NCBI RefSeq assembly: GCF_022369515.1
Contig: NZ_CP059724.1
Span: 3,968,001 to 4,032,000, forward strand
Direction of reading: 5' to 3'
DNA length: 64,000 bases
From: Paenibacillus sp. 19GGS1-52
Lineage (GTDB): Bacteria > Bacillota > Bacilli > Paenibacillales > Paenibacillaceae
A model generated the notes under the pieces. The model saw only the letters and a program-made list of their open reading frames with translations. It made no database searches and was not told the origin of the DNA. The position numbers and the translations under genes were made by a program. Shown piece after piece: positions 17,046 through 26,234 of the stretch; positions within the stretch are counted from its first letter, which is position 1, and each line of letters begins with the position of its first letter.

Positions 17046-19760
17046 CTATTTAGTATGGCTGAGCCATTTGAATATCCGCGATACTACTTCATGCATCACT
17101 ACCGGTTTACTAATGAAGTCAGTTGCTCCAGCAGACAAGCATTTCTCACGTTCTTCCTTCATCGTCTTAGCGGATATAGCTATAATGGGGATCTCCGGAA
17201 GAAGAAGCTCTTCGCGTATAATCGATAACGTATCATAACCATCCAGATTTGGCATCATAATGTCTAATAAAACGATATCTATATCAGACTGCTCCCGCAC
17301 AATTTGCAGACATTCAAAACCGGTCTGTGCCGTCAGAATATTCATATCATAAGGCTCTAAGCCCTTTCTTAGTGCAAATATATTCCGCGTATCATCATCA
17401 ACAATGAGAACTGTCTTGCCACACAGCTGCGGATATTCCAAGTCAAAAGTTTTTCCATTATTGATGGGATTTCTATATATATCTTCGATGGTTTCATGGG
17501 ACGCAGCTACCTCAGAACGGAACTTTGAAGTTACAACATCGTATTCAGGATCCTCTTCTCGACATGGAAGGTATAACGTAAAGTTGCTGCCTTCACCTGG
17601 AACACTTTGCAGCAGAATCTGTCCACCTAGCAATTTGGCCAACTGAAGTGAAATAGACAGCCCAAGTCCAGTCCCACCGAACTTGCGTGCGGTTGATCCG
17701 TCAGCCTGGCGGAAAGCTTCAAAGATGAGCTCATTGTTCTCCTCCGAGATCCCAATACCACTATCCTTCACTGAAAAAGACAGCACAGGTCCCTCTAATT
17801 CATAAGAGGGGGAATGGAAAGATGCCAATCTGGTAATTTCTACGTGAACACTGCCCGTTTCTGTAAACTTAAAGGCATTCGATAGCAAATTGCGCAGAAT
17901 CTGGTGCAGGCGCATTCCATCGGTATAGAATAGATCAGGCACATTATTCCCGATAGTTATTGAAAAATCTAGTTTTCTTTGTTCTGCAGTTTGACGGAAA
18001 TGGGCTTGCAGCATTGGCGGAAGCTCTGTTAGATTAACCGCATCATATTCCACCAGCATTTTACCAGCCTCAACCTTGGACAAATCCAGAATATCATTAA
18101 TCATATTAAGCAAATCACTGCCAGAGGCATAAATTACAGAAGCATACCCTTGCTCTTCTGGGTTCAAAGTATCATTTCGGTTCTCAGCCAACAACTGTGA
18201 GAGAATGAGCATACTATTAAGGGGAGTCCGTAGCTCATGGGACATGTTCGCCAGAAATTCTGATTTATAACGAGAACTAAGCTGCAATTGCTCATTAAAT
18301 TCCTCGAGTTCAATAGCTGCAACCTCTGCTTCAGTTTTTTGGTTATTTAGATCCTTGTTTAGGGTGAGCAGCTCCTGTGTGTAACTTTGCAGCTCCTCGG
18401 ACTGCACTTGTAATTCTTCAGACTGCACCTGCAGCTCTTCATTCATAACCTGCGATTCACCATATAATTTCTGAATCTCCATCCGAGTGGTTACGGAATT
18501 TAGGGTAACCCCCATCATATTTAAGAGATCAGTGAAAAGGTCCAGGTGATACGTTGCCCATTTAGTAAGTGAAGCTATCTCAACCACCGCTACGATATTA
18601 TTCTCAAAAATAACTGGAGCGATCACTGCAAAACGAGGAGCAGTTCTTCCTAGACCGGAATGGATGCGGATATAATCCTCCGGTAAATCCTCAATGACCA
18701 TCATGTGTTTATCCATTGCACACTGCCCAACAAGACCTTCTCCCAGACTAATGCTCTCGGTAGCTGGGAAGTTCTTATTTTGCCCGTTGCCTGCATACGT
18801 ATAAATGCGCTCAAACTCTTTTTCTACATTTAATACATATATTGCACCGTACTGCATTTCCAGTATTGTGGACAATTTGTTCAAGAAGGTTCGACACATC
18901 AATGGAAGATCAACAGTTTCCTGAAGTAATACGGACATCAGCGTTAACTGTTCATTATTCCACTGTTCTCGCTGTACCGTCTCCAACAGTCGATTCGTCG
19001 CATCGCCCAGGTCATAGATTTCATCAATTGTCCTGACTTCAATCCGTTCTGACATATTACCGCCACTCGCAATATTATTGATCGCTAGAATTATCCGTTG
19101 GAGAGGGTTCACAATGCTTCTGGAGAGAACGATAGTGATGAGTGACGCTATTAATGTAACAACACTCCATAGGATATACATCGTTATTAATAGCTTATCG
19201 TTACCTTGTTTCAGGCTAATAACCCGTTCATTGGTTAAATCCCGTTCATTATCGCGGAAATATTCAGACTCTGAGCGTATCAGATCAATTAGTGGTTTAC
19301 CGGTATCATTCTGAAAAAATGCTAAAACTGCTTCATCCTGTCCATTTCGCTTAAGGTCAATAACATATTCACCCGCCGAACTAACCCATAACTCAATATT
19401 ACTCTTAATATCATCTAAATTCTGGATTTGGGATGGGTTATCAGCCATCAGACCTTTTAGCTTGGCATAATTAATACGCCATTCTACAAGCCCATCATTG
19501 TAGGGTGTAAGGTATTCCATATTGTCAGTGAGGGCATAACCTCTTTGACCCGTCTCCATATCCAATACATTCTTTTCAATTTGATAGGTAAGTTCATGCA
19601 CCTGCACATCGTGCTCGCTTAGAAAGACCGTTTCTTTCTCCAATTCAGATATTCGATGAGATACAATGGCTAAAAATAAACCCAAAATTAGTAAAATAAT
19701 GATATAACCTAGAGCAATTTTGCCGCGAATCTTCAGTTTCCATCGTTGCTTATCGAACAA
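17046..19760 (-). CDS. Hybrid sensor histidine kinase with C-terminal receiver
   Basis: A 904-residue membrane-bound signalling protein. In order: a transmembrane segment, an extracellular CHASE3-like domain (ETGQRGYALTDNMEYL), a second transmembrane segment near 195, HAMP, a GAF domain, and a coiled coil with repeated EELQVQS units. Then come HisKA (SHELRTPLNSM), HATPase (DSGIGIS, GGTGLGLSIS) and a receiver (LIVDDDTRNIF, phospho-Asp in LLDIMMPNLDGYD, Lys in ISAKT). A TTG start seven bases after GGAGGT is the best-supported; an ATG five codons earlier lacks a site. No cognate regulator is adjacent, so phosphotransfer may go to a distant partner. It resembles BarA/RpfC-like hybrid kinases. Confidence 0.93.
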   Translation of the reverse strand: MFDKQRWKLKIRGKIALGYIIILLILGLFLAIVSHRISELEKETVFLSEHDVQVHELTYQIEKNVLDMETGQRGYALTDNMEYLTPYNDGLVEWRINYAKLKGLMADNPSQIQNLDDIKSNIELWVSSAGEYVIDLKRNGQDEAVLAFFQNDTGKPLIDLIRSESEYFRDNERDLTNERVISLKQGNDKLLITMYILWSVVTLIASLITIVLSRSIVNPLQRIILAINNIASGGNMSERIEVRTIDEIYDLGDATNRLLETVQREQWNNEQLTLMSVLLQETVDLPLMCRTFLNKLSTILEMQYGAIYVLNVEKEFERIYTYAGNGQNKNFPATESISLGEGLVGQCAMDKHMMVIEDLPEDYIRIHSGLGRTAPRFAVIAPVIFENNIVAVVEIASLTKWATYHLDLFTDLLNMMGVTLNSVTTRMEIQKLYGESQVMNEELQVQSEELQVQSEELQSYTQELLTLNKDLNNQKTEAEVAAIELEEFNEQLQLSSRYKSEFLANMSHELRTPLNSMLILSQLLAENRNDTLNPEEQGYASVIYASGSDLLNMINDILDLSKVEAGKMLVEYDAVNLTELPPMLQAHFRQTAEQRKLDFSITIGNNVPDLFYTDGMRLHQILRNLLSNAFKFTETGSVHVEITRLASFHSPSYELEGPVLSFSVKDSGIGISEENNELIFEAFRQADGSTARKFGGTGLGLSISLQLAKLLGGQILLQSVPGEGSNFTLYLPCREEDPEYDVVTSKFRSEVAASHETIEDIYRNPINNGKTFDLEYPQLCGKTVLIVDDDTRNIFALRKGLEPYDMNILTAQTGFECLQIVREQSDIDIVLLDIMMPNLDGYDTLSIIREELLLPEIPIIAISAKTMKEEREKCLSAGATDFISKPVVMHEVVSRIFKWLSHTK

Positions 19761-19852
19761 AGGCTTAACCTCCATCAAGGTCCGTTTGTATATTCCTATA
19801 ATTGTAAATGATGGTGTTAGAGTTAACAAGTATCTCTTTATAATGCAGCAGA

Positions 19853-20239
19853 TTATAAGTAGCCTTCGCTATGTGGAATTTTGTCCTTTAGTTGTCGAAT
19901 ATTCGTCTCTAGTTTCATAATGATCTCTTCCAAGTCCTTAGGATCAATACCTTTAATTACAGGATCAGTAATTATTGGCAAGCCTTTGGTTTCAACCTTA
20001 ATATCACGCAGCTCTAGCTGTTGCTCCTGCCATTTGTCCATAAGATCGGCAATCGTAGCATAGAATCGTTCGTAATCCTTAATTACACTATCCAGAAAAG
20101 TATCCACTTCTTCCGGGTCATAACCACGAAGCTTCTTACTGAATTCCTTTTCATGAATAGTTAATGCGTCGAGTCCTATGCCAAGTTGGCTGAATAACTT
20201 TCTCTGTTTGTCCAATCGGCGTTTCATGTGCTCATCCAT
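19853..20239 (-). CDS. DivIVA domain protein (GpsB-like)
   Basis: A 128-residue protein with the DivIVA N-terminal pattern KEFSKKLRGYDPEEVDTFLDSVIKDYE at residues about 33-58, followed by a coiled coil. DivIVA/GpsB proteins bind curved membrane and organise division or cell wall synthesis. At 128 residues it is closer to GpsB than to full DivIVA, but with a longer N-terminal lead. It stands alone between the hybrid kinase and the RTP-like gene; start ATG at 20239. Confidence 0.88.
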   Translation of the reverse strand: MDEHMKRRLDKQRKLFSQLGIGLDALTIHEKEFSKKLRGYDPEEVDTFLDSVIKDYERFYATIADLMDKWQEQQLELRDIKVETKGLPIITDPVIKGIDPKDLEEIIMKLETNIRQLKDKIPHSEGYL

Positions 20240-20347
20240 CTGTGATTCCTCCTATGTATACTGCAAACTTTCAGCAGTAACAATTATATCAGTGTGAAAG
20301 CGACCTGGAAATATTACTATAGTAGTGACTTTTTAATTAGCCTGGAT

Positions 20348-20706
20348 TTAAAAGTTATCCGCAACTGCTTTATTCAATATTCCCAGACAGCGGTCCAGAT
20401 CAGTCTTCACCTGCTTCTTATACAGTTTAGCTTTATCCTCGCCGTCCGAAGTGAAATGATATAAGACGATTTCTTGAAAATCCACCTTCGGGTCATTGCC
20501 CTTTAATTGCTTGGTACGGTAAAGTATCCCCTGCTGCACCAATTCATGCAGGGCACGATAAATTTCACTCTGCGGGGGGAGTAGCCATGAGCCTTAAAAT
20601 CACGTCGCATATCCTCAAGCATCTGATAACCATATCCGCGCTGCTGCTCCACCATTGTAATAAGATACACTTTGATAAAAGCCCGTTGGGCAATCATAAA
20701 GGCCAT
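20348..20706 (-). pseudogene. rtp: Replication terminator protein (RTP) homologue, frameshifted
   Basis: Two overlapping frames together encode a winged-helix protein of about 119 residues. The first frame gives QRAFIKVYLITMVEQQRGYGYQ and the second HELVQQGILYRTKQ, then ALYKKQ-like AKLYKKQVKTDLDRC and ADNF. These match, piece by piece, Bacillus subtilis RTP (QRAFLKLYMITMTEQERLYG, HELLDDGIL, AAKLYKKQLKVELDRC, SDNF, as recalled). The frames meet at a G6 tract (plus strand 20574-20579); one added base restores an uninterrupted protein with P-x-x-x-E-I-Y in register. RTP binds Ter sites and stops replication forks. The start has AGGAGGTG upstream. Cause: sequencing error, true loss, or slippage. 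Confidence 0.85.
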
Positions 20707-20973
20707 ACGACACCTCCTAGGGAATGTATTCCTTATCTTTCTATAAGCCTATTATAAGCACTATTTTCCAACTTTCACAACCTGAAACTTGGATTTACTG
20801 GGCACACTTTTTCTATTTTTATTGTTGATAGGAAGCGCATACAGGTTGGATTTAGATTTTGTGGTGCTGGTGATTTTTTTTGATTTTCTATTATGAATTT
20901 TTCATATGATGAAATGTAGTGAATAGAAATCTGGCGTTAACGTTTAGACGTTTAATCGTAAAAAGTTCACACA
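20707..20973. other. Intergenic region upstream of the RTP-like gene
   Basis: AT-rich region without a convincing gene. It holds a 20-nt sequence CTATTATGAATTTTTCATAT (20888-20907) that recurs exactly at 31366-31385, each time some way upstream of a minus-strand gene. The TATGAA/TTCATA arms make it palindromic. Confidence 0.5.
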
Positions 20974-21022
20974 TTAAAAAGGCCACATTCGCTAGCGGAT
21001 ATCCGCTAGAAATGCAGCCTTG
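20974..21022 (-). terminator. Terminator of the YflT-like gene
   Basis: On the minus strand, AAGGCTGCATT and a CTAGCGGAT/ATCCGCTAG core pair with AATGTGGCCTT and are followed by TTTAAT, 40 bases past the stress protein stop. Confidence 0.85.
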
Positions 21023-21060
21023 ATTATATTTAGAGAAAGCTCGGGTTGTCGGGATTCTAT

Positions 21061-21720
21061 TTACATTTTGTCTCGGTTGTACATATCGGGGTCAACTTCT
21101 GCGTTCATCGAACCTCTGTTCCCCAGCGAATTACCTACTTTTGTGTCATCTTCTATAATACCAGGGTTTGTAGGTCCTCTATCTGCCATCGAATTGCTTT
21201 CGGTTGAATCGCCTGCATAGGTTCCTTCATAACGATGGGTATTGAGTGAACTATTGCCTCTGAAGATATCATGAATATCATGGCCATGCCCATGTTCTTC
21301 TACTAACACAAGAATTTTGCCATTCTCTACATATTCCTCATATTCTCTCGCTTCATCCTCAGGGATGCCCAGTCCGATTAATCCTCCTACCAAACCTCCT
21401 GCGCCCGCGCCTATGGCTGCTCCAGTCAGTGTCGCCACAATTGGACCTGCCGCTAAGATTGCACCAATTCCCGGAATAGCCAAAGCACCGATGCCTGCCA
21501 GCAATCCGGCTACGCCACCCAATACGCCTCCTGTTGCAGCACCTGTAGCTACACCTTCTGGAGCCATTGTGCCCGTTTCATCCGAAATACTCCTAAGCTC
21601 ATCACGGTCACGTGTAATAATTGAAATTTCGTCATTCTGAATGCCTTTGTTCTGCAGCCCTTCAATTGCTCTGGTTGCTTCTTGCTCCGTATCGAAGATA
21701 CCTACGATTTTCTTAGTCAC
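21061..21720 (-). CDS. General stress protein, YflT/GSP17M domain
   Basis: A 219-residue protein. Residues 1-70 form the YflT (heat-induced) domain with KIVGIFDTEQEATRAIEGL and ISIITRD. The middle 70 residues are a Gly/Ala-rich hydrophobic stretch of the glycine-zipper type (GAATGGVLGGVAGLLAGIGA...). The C-terminus is hydrophilic, with a GHGHDIHD His cluster. Relatives are sigma-B-controlled in Bacillus. Here a sigma-B-like promoter (GTTTTG, 13 bases, GGGTAA) lies 38-62 bases upstream. The start has AAGGAGGG. Probably membrane-associated through the glycine zipper; the molecular role is unknown. Confidence 0.88.
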   Translation of the reverse strand: MTKKIVGIFDTEQEATRAIEGLQNKGIQNDEISIITRDRDELRSISDETGTMAPEGVATGAATGGVLGGVAGLLAGIGALAIPGIGAILAAGPIVATLTGAAIGAGAGGLVGGLIGLGIPEDEAREYEEYVENGKILVLVEEHGHGHDIHDIFRGNSSLNTHRYEGTYAGDSTESNSMADRGPTNPGIIEDDTKVGNSLGNRGSMNAEVDPDMYNRDKM

Positions 21721-21757
21721 TTGAAGCCCTCCTTTGAAATTGTCGTTCGCTACATTA

Positions 21758-21782
21758 TTACCCTGTATATCTTGGACAAAAC
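21758..21782 (-). promoter_or_regulatory. Sigma-B-like promoter
   Basis: On the minus strand, GTTTTG (21777-21782) and GGGTAA (21758-21763) are 13 bases apart. This fits the sigma-B consensus GTTTAA-N12-14-GGGTAT and the function of the downstream stress gene. Whether this organism has a sigma-B homologue is not shown by the window. Confidence 0.55.
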
Positions 21783-21822
21783 ATCAAATGTGAAAAACAG
21801 AATTTTTCGAGCAGGCCATCCT

Positions 21823-24321
21823 TTAATGCTTAGGACGTGTCCGGTTGGTCGGAACCGCCTGTAACGGATCATCCGGCCAGTAATGCTTCGGGTAGCGGCC
21901 CTTTAAATCTTTTTTGACTTCGAAATAGATCCCACGCCAAAAACTGGCAAGATCCGCTGTCACCTGCATCGGTCGTCTTGCCGGAGATAAGAGATGCATT
22001 ACCACCGGGATCTTCCCACCACCTACCCTAGGGGTATCCAGTTGTCCGAACATTTCCTGCAGTCTGACCGCCAGCACTGGCGCCGTCGGATTATCATAAT
22101 CTACTGGGATACGGGAACCGCTCGGCACAGTGATATGTGTAGGAGCTTCCTTGTCCAAGGTTTGACGTTGCTTCCAGTCCAGCATTTCTTCGAAGACACG
22201 GGATAAAGGAATGCGCTGAAGATCACGAAAAGCGCGCATGCCATGCGTATAGGGCTGCAGCCATGTGTTCAGAGATTCTAATAAAGCCTCATCCGAAACA
22301 TCAGGCCAGTCTGCATGCACCATATGCATAAATACCATCCGCTGTCGCAGCTGCATCGTGTTTTTATCCCAAGGCAATAGAAGGAGCCCCTCAGCAGCAA
22401 GAGCCGTCAGTAGTACTTGTTCTGCTGCTTCTGCCGAAGGCCGTTCATGGGTAGTTTCCTTCAAGATCAGGCCACCTAGCATTGTGCGACGGCGAGCCTT
22501 GACGCTTTTGCTCTCCTTGTCCCAATACACTTCCGCTTCATCGGTGATCCTATCTGCATGGTGCTTCAACAGCTGTACTTCCTTCAGCTCTGCGGCCAGC
22601 ATGATTTTGCCCTGTGCAGCTTTGTCATCCACTGAGGCTGCCACAATATAAGGACACCGCATAAGCGGTTGTCCTTCCCGCATCGCTGCGCCCCGACCGC
22701 TGGAGAGAACAAAAGCGCCATCGCCGCGCTTCTGCCCGATCCGGTCGGGATACGCGAACGACAGCAGCAGCCCGATGAGGCTGATGTCGTTCGGGGCTTC
22801 GCCTGGCGCGGCTTGCAGCTGCGCCAGGTAATTGCGGCTCTCGCGCTGCACCGCCCGCAGAGTCGCAAGATCTGCTCCGCCCGCGTCCCTGCCGGCGGAG
22901 CGCTCGAACCGAAGCAGCGCCTCGACGCGTAGCGTGAGGTCGCTATCTACGGCCGCGGGACCCCGGAAGAGGTCCCTCTCCTGCAGCAGCGCCGCCAGCC
23001 GGCAGGCGAGCGGCGTCGCGCCAAGCTCTTCCGCGCACAGCAGCATGTGCGCGATGCGCGGGTGCGCGCCAAGCGCGGCCATGCTGCGGCCGTGCGGCGT
23101 GATTGCGCCGCCGGCGTCGAGCGCGCCGAGCTGGCGCAGCAGCGCAGTGCCCTGCGCGTAAGGCGCAGCCGGCGGCGCGTCCAGCCAAGGCAGCGCGGCG
23201 GGATCGCGCACGCCCCATAGCGCCAGCTCCAGAGCCAGCTGCGCCAGGTCGGCCTCCATAATCTCCGGGACGTTGTCATCCGGAAGACGGTGGTGCTCCT
23301 CTTGGCTCCAGAGCCTGTAGCACACACCGGGGGCAGTGCGGCCTGCTCGCCCGCGCCGCTGGTCCGCCGATGCCTTGGACACAGGTACTGTTTCCAGGTG
23401 CGGCATGCCGGTACGCGGCGAGAATACCTGTGTTCGCCGCAACCCTGAATCAATCACTGTGAGCACACCATCGATGGTCAAGCTGGTCTCCGCAATGGAT
23501 GTCGCCAGCACCACCTTCCGTTCACCTGCAACAGATGCAGCGACTGCCAAGTCCTGCATAGCCTGCGGCAGCTGTCCATACAGAGGACGAAGCACCGTGC
23601 TTGCGGGCAAGCTTCCGTTCTCCAGCTCGCTTTGAGTTCGGCGGATTTCCCGTTCACCTGGCAGAAAGACGAGCACATCTCCCTTCTGCTCAGCAAGGGC
23701 GCGATGTACAGAGGCTGCGGTGGATTTTTCTATGGGGAAGTTACCGGAGGCAGTAGCATAAATAGTCTGGACTGGATAGACTCTGCCCGGACAATCTACT
23801 ACTGGCGCACCACCCAACATGGCGGATACCCGTTCACCATCCAGCGTAGCCGACATAATGAGAATACGAAGATCCTCACGCAATACAGTCTGTGCTTCCA
23901 GTGTAAGCGCAAGCCCCAGATCGGCATGCAGACTGCGCTCATGAAATTCATCAAAAATAACAAGACCTACGTCACCAAGCGACGGATCAGTTTGCAGCAT
24001 CCTTGTCAGTACACCTTCGGTTACGACAACGATCCGCGTGTTCTTCCCTACTCGGGTGTCCATACGCATACGGTATCCAACCCTTTGCCCGACAGTTTCG
24101 CCAAGACACGACGCCATGTAAGTAGCCGCTGATCTAGCGGCAAGTCTTCTGGGTTCCAGCATAAGAATGGTTTTGTCCTGCATCCACGGTTCGTCCAGAA
24201 AAGCCGGAGGCGTTCCGGTCGTCTTGCCCGCACCCGGTTCGGCAATCAAAATGGCTGCCCGCGAGGCGTTTAATATTATTTTCAGCTCAGGAAGTACCTG
24301 CATAATGGGTAGTTGATTCAT
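21823..24321 (-). CDS. hrpB: ATP-dependent helicase HrpB
   Basis: An 832-residue DExH helicase. Walker A is EPGAGKTTGTP near residue 28, the DEFHER box is near 125, the SAT motif is SATLDG near 158, and motif VI is QRRGRAGRTAPG near 335. The HA2-like and HrpB C-terminal domains follow, with RIPVDY and GRYPKHYWPDDP at the end. The cellular role is not settled in any species. The middle of the gene (about 22690-23260) is far richer in GC than the rest of the window and encodes an Ala/Arg/Leu-rich HA2 region. The gene is a single unit on the minus strand. Confidence 0.95.
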   Translation of the reverse strand: MNQLPIMQVLPELKIILNASRAAILIAEPGAGKTTGTPPAFLDEPWMQDKTILMLEPRRLAARSAATYMASCLGETVGQRVGYRMRMDTRVGKNTRIVVVTEGVLTRMLQTDPSLGDVGLVIFDEFHERSLHADLGLALTLEAQTVLREDLRILIMSATLDGERVSAMLGGAPVVDCPGRVYPVQTIYATASGNFPIEKSTAASVHRALAEQKGDVLVFLPGEREIRRTQSELENGSLPASTVLRPLYGQLPQAMQDLAVAASVAGERKVVLATSIAETSLTIDGVLTVIDSGLRRTQVFSPRTGMPHLETVPVSKASADQRRGRAGRTAPGVCYRLWSQEEHHRLPDDNVPEIMEADLAQLALELALWGVRDPAALPWLDAPPAAPYAQGTALLRQLGALDAGGAITPHGRSMAALGAHPRIAHMLLCAEELGATPLACRLAALLQERDLFRGPAAVDSDLTLRVEALLRFERSAGRDAGGADLATLRAVQRESRNYLAQLQAAPGEAPNDISLIGLLLSFAYPDRIGQKRGDGAFVLSSGRGAAMREGQPLMRCPYIVAASVDDKAAQGKIMLAAELKEVQLLKHHADRITDEAEVYWDKESKSVKARRRTMLGGLILKETTHERPSAEAAEQVLLTALAAEGLLLLPWDKNTMQLRQRMVFMHMVHADWPDVSDEALLESLNTWLQPYTHGMRAFRDLQRIPLSRVFEEMLDWKQRQTLDKEAPTHITVPSGSRIPVDYDNPTAPVLAVRLQEMFGQLDTPRVGGGKIPVVMHLLSPARRPMQVTADLASFWRGIYFEVKKDLKGRYPKHYWPDDPLQAVPTNRTRPKH

Positions 24322-24406
24322 TTTATCTCTCCATGATCTATTATTATCCTTGTAATCATGGGCGATAATTCCGGAAAGATCAAGTTTGAGAATAGATCCT
24401 GCGAGC

Positions 24407-24805
24407 TTAGTTATCCTCTCCAGTCACTCGCTCCCGTATTTTATCACTATATTGGATAAATGCAGCATTACTCTCGCAGCCGCGCTGTCGCAGCAGCTCT
24501 TGCAGACGCAGCTTTTTCAGAGACAGCTTTGTTTCCAGTGCTTTTCCTTCACTAGTAACAGCATTTCCGCTATTCTGGCAAGTAACCAGCAGTTCTTCCA
24601 GCGTGACACACTCCGCCCGCAGTGTCACCTCTTCCGGCAACAGTCCGGCATTCTTCATAATCTTGTAGGAAATACGCAACTCCTCCGGCACACCAGACAG
24701 ATCTTCAAGTACCAGCGGTTTACCGTGTCCTGGCAGTCCTTGAAACTCCCCGTTGCGCATAGCCTCCTGAATTTTCTGCTCAGCCAACCAAGATAAAATC
24801 TCCAT
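24407..24805 (-). CDS. DUF1992 (DnaJ homologue subfamily C member 28-type) protein
   Basis: A 132-residue protein with the DUF1992 signature: a start in the style of LAEQKIQEAMRNGEFQGLPG, then GKPL.LED, and ISYKIMKNAGLLPEEV near residue 50. It has no J domain itself. The role is unknown; it is widely conserved as a small cytoplasmic protein. The ATG start is six bases after AGGAGGGG. It lies upstream of hrpB on the same strand with 85 bases between, and may share its transcript. Confidence 0.88.
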   Translation of the reverse strand: MEILSWLAEQKIQEAMRNGEFQGLPGHGKPLVLEDLSGVPEELRISYKIMKNAGLLPEEVTLRAECVTLEELLVTCQNSGNAVTSEGKALETKLSLKKLRLQELLRQRGCESNAAFIQYSDKIRERVTGEDN

Positions 24806-24831
24806 TCTACCCCTCCTAAACATACCCTATA

Positions 24832-25209
24832 TTATTTCAGCTTGTGATAGCCACGCTCACCATAAGGGGAAAGCTTCTCCAGCCATTTTTTCTCTAGGTC
24901 AGGCAGCATTTTATGATATTTTGCCATATCCGATTTATCCTGCACAAACTCTTCTTGTGGTTTAATTTCTTCGAGAATTTCAAAGCTAAACCCTGCTTCT
25001 CCATATTTCTTCCAATCGGCTTCGAGCTCCTTATTCGTATGGTTGGCGAAATCGAGCATGAATTTGTGCTTATTCCAGACACCCTCCAGATTCAGAGTGC
25101 TTCCTACCAACGATTTTCCATTGTGATTATTCAGAATTCGGTAAGCCCCCATCTGTCTGTGTGTATGTGCGTAGTTGTAGGCCAGTTCTTTACGTTTTGC
25201 TTTTTCCAT
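24832..25209 (-). CDS. GIY-YIG nuclease family protein
   Basis: A 125-residue protein with a GIY-YIG-like core: MGAYRILNNHNGKSLVGST near residue 20 in place of the classical GIY...YIG, then WNKHKFML and FSFEILEEI. This variant is common in Firmicutes as a single-domain protein of unknown target; nuclease activity is uncertain because the first motif is degenerate. The ATG start lies 29 bases after the upstream gene's stop. The longer GTG reading overlaps that gene. Confidence 0.8.
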   Translation of the reverse strand: MEKAKRKELAYNYAHTHRQMGAYRILNNHNGKSLVGSTLNLEGVWNKHKFMLDFANHTNKELEADWKKYGEAGFSFEILEEIKPQEEFVQDKSDMAKYHKMLPDLEKKWLEKLSPYGERGYHKLK

Positions 25210-25238
25210 GGTCTCATTTCTCTCCCTTATCACTTCAT

Positions 25239-26027
25239 CTATAATTTCACCCAATAATAGCTTCCGTCCTCTTCTCGTTCGAGTAGTTCATAGTCAATTA
25301 AATAGCGGCGCAGCGTAACGTAGTCTGGATAGGCTGCGCTCAAAATAAGATTAACTTCCTTCTCCGTATACTCTCGGCCGGTTTCGAAGCGTTTGATCAG
25401 TTGACGCAGGATAGCGGCTTTGCGCTTCTGTTTCTTGGGGAATTCCGCTAAGGGACCTTCTGGCCCCTGCTTGAAATACGCCTTTAGGATCTCGGCGTTC
25501 TCCTCCTCTGTGATCGCAAAACGCTCATCAAGCATCGAGGCTGAACGAGGAATGCTGACAAAAGGAGAGGACACTGCGGGTTTCTCCTCCACCAGTTCCA
25601 TCACGGCCAGAAACAGCTTCGCCTGTTTAGCCTTTTCGCGAAGCGTAAAGCGGTGATTTCGCACAGTAGAGGTACTGCCGATGCCCAGATCCTTTGCAGC
25701 TTCACCATCACTTTGACTCTGCCGAAAAGCATTTAATAAGCCCTTTTGCAGTTCCGTCAATCCGGTCAGCTTCTTATCGAGTCCCAGCAGCCAGTTAAAC
25801 ATTGTTCCATGAATATGATTGATATGTTGGACAGCATATTTCTCGGCTTCATAATAAGTACTGCCATCCTTATAAATAATGCCTTTCTCAAACTCTTCTC
25901 CACAGACCAAACATACATAAAATCCGGAATGGTCCCGCTCCTCATACAGATAACCTTTCTTCAGTTCATCTATAGAAGCGTTCCAGAATTTCTCCGAGAT
26001 GCTGATGGCTTCATTTCCCTCTGACAA
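25239..26027 (-). CDS. DUF2087 domain protein with HTH-like centre
   Basis: A 262-residue protein. The N-terminal third holds a CLVCGEEF motif and an HINHIHG pair that could bind zinc. The middle has a LuxR/sigma-like helix-turn-helix (QSQSDGEAAKDLGIGSTSTVRNHRF). The C-terminal DUF2087 domain (FPKKQKRKAAILRQLIKRF, then YTEKEVN and LRRYLIDYELL) is typical of small Firmicute regulators. Together this suggests a DNA-binding regulator. The start is TTG six bases after GGGTGA. It is followed by the GIY-YIG gene, probably in one operon. Confidence 0.85.
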   Translation of the reverse strand: MSEGNEAISISEKFWNASIDELKKGYLYEERDHSGFYVCLVCGEEFEKGIIYKDGSTYYEAEKYAVQHINHIHGTMFNWLLGLDKKLTGLTELQKGLLNAFRQSQSDGEAAKDLGIGSTSTVRNHRFTLREKAKQAKLFLAVMELVEEKPAVSSPFVSIPRSASMLDERFAITEEENAEILKAYFKQGPEGPLAEFPKKQKRKAAILRQLIKRFETGREYTEKEVNLILSAAYPDYVTLRRYLIDYELLEREEDGSYYWVKL

Positions 26028-26234
26028 AACAGTTCACCCAATTCGTTTTATTTATATAAACATATTATCATTTTGTTTGCTTTATTTCAAATATATAAGT
26101 AAATTGTTTGTTAAAATTTCTATCGCAACATAAGAAAAGACGGTTCTCCCATCCTCTAGTTAGGACAAAACCGTTTCATCTGAACATGCCATAAGGTAAT
26201 ATAGTTTAACCACTACTTAGAGGAGGATTCAAAC

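Noticed and set aside
23632..24132. Plus-strand frame of 166 codons
   Set aside because: Antisense to the conserved helicase motifs of hrpB, which fixes the minus strand as coding.
26131..26171. Terminator between divergent genes
   Set aside because: ACGGTT/AACCGT arms are short, no T-run follows, and no transcript should end here.
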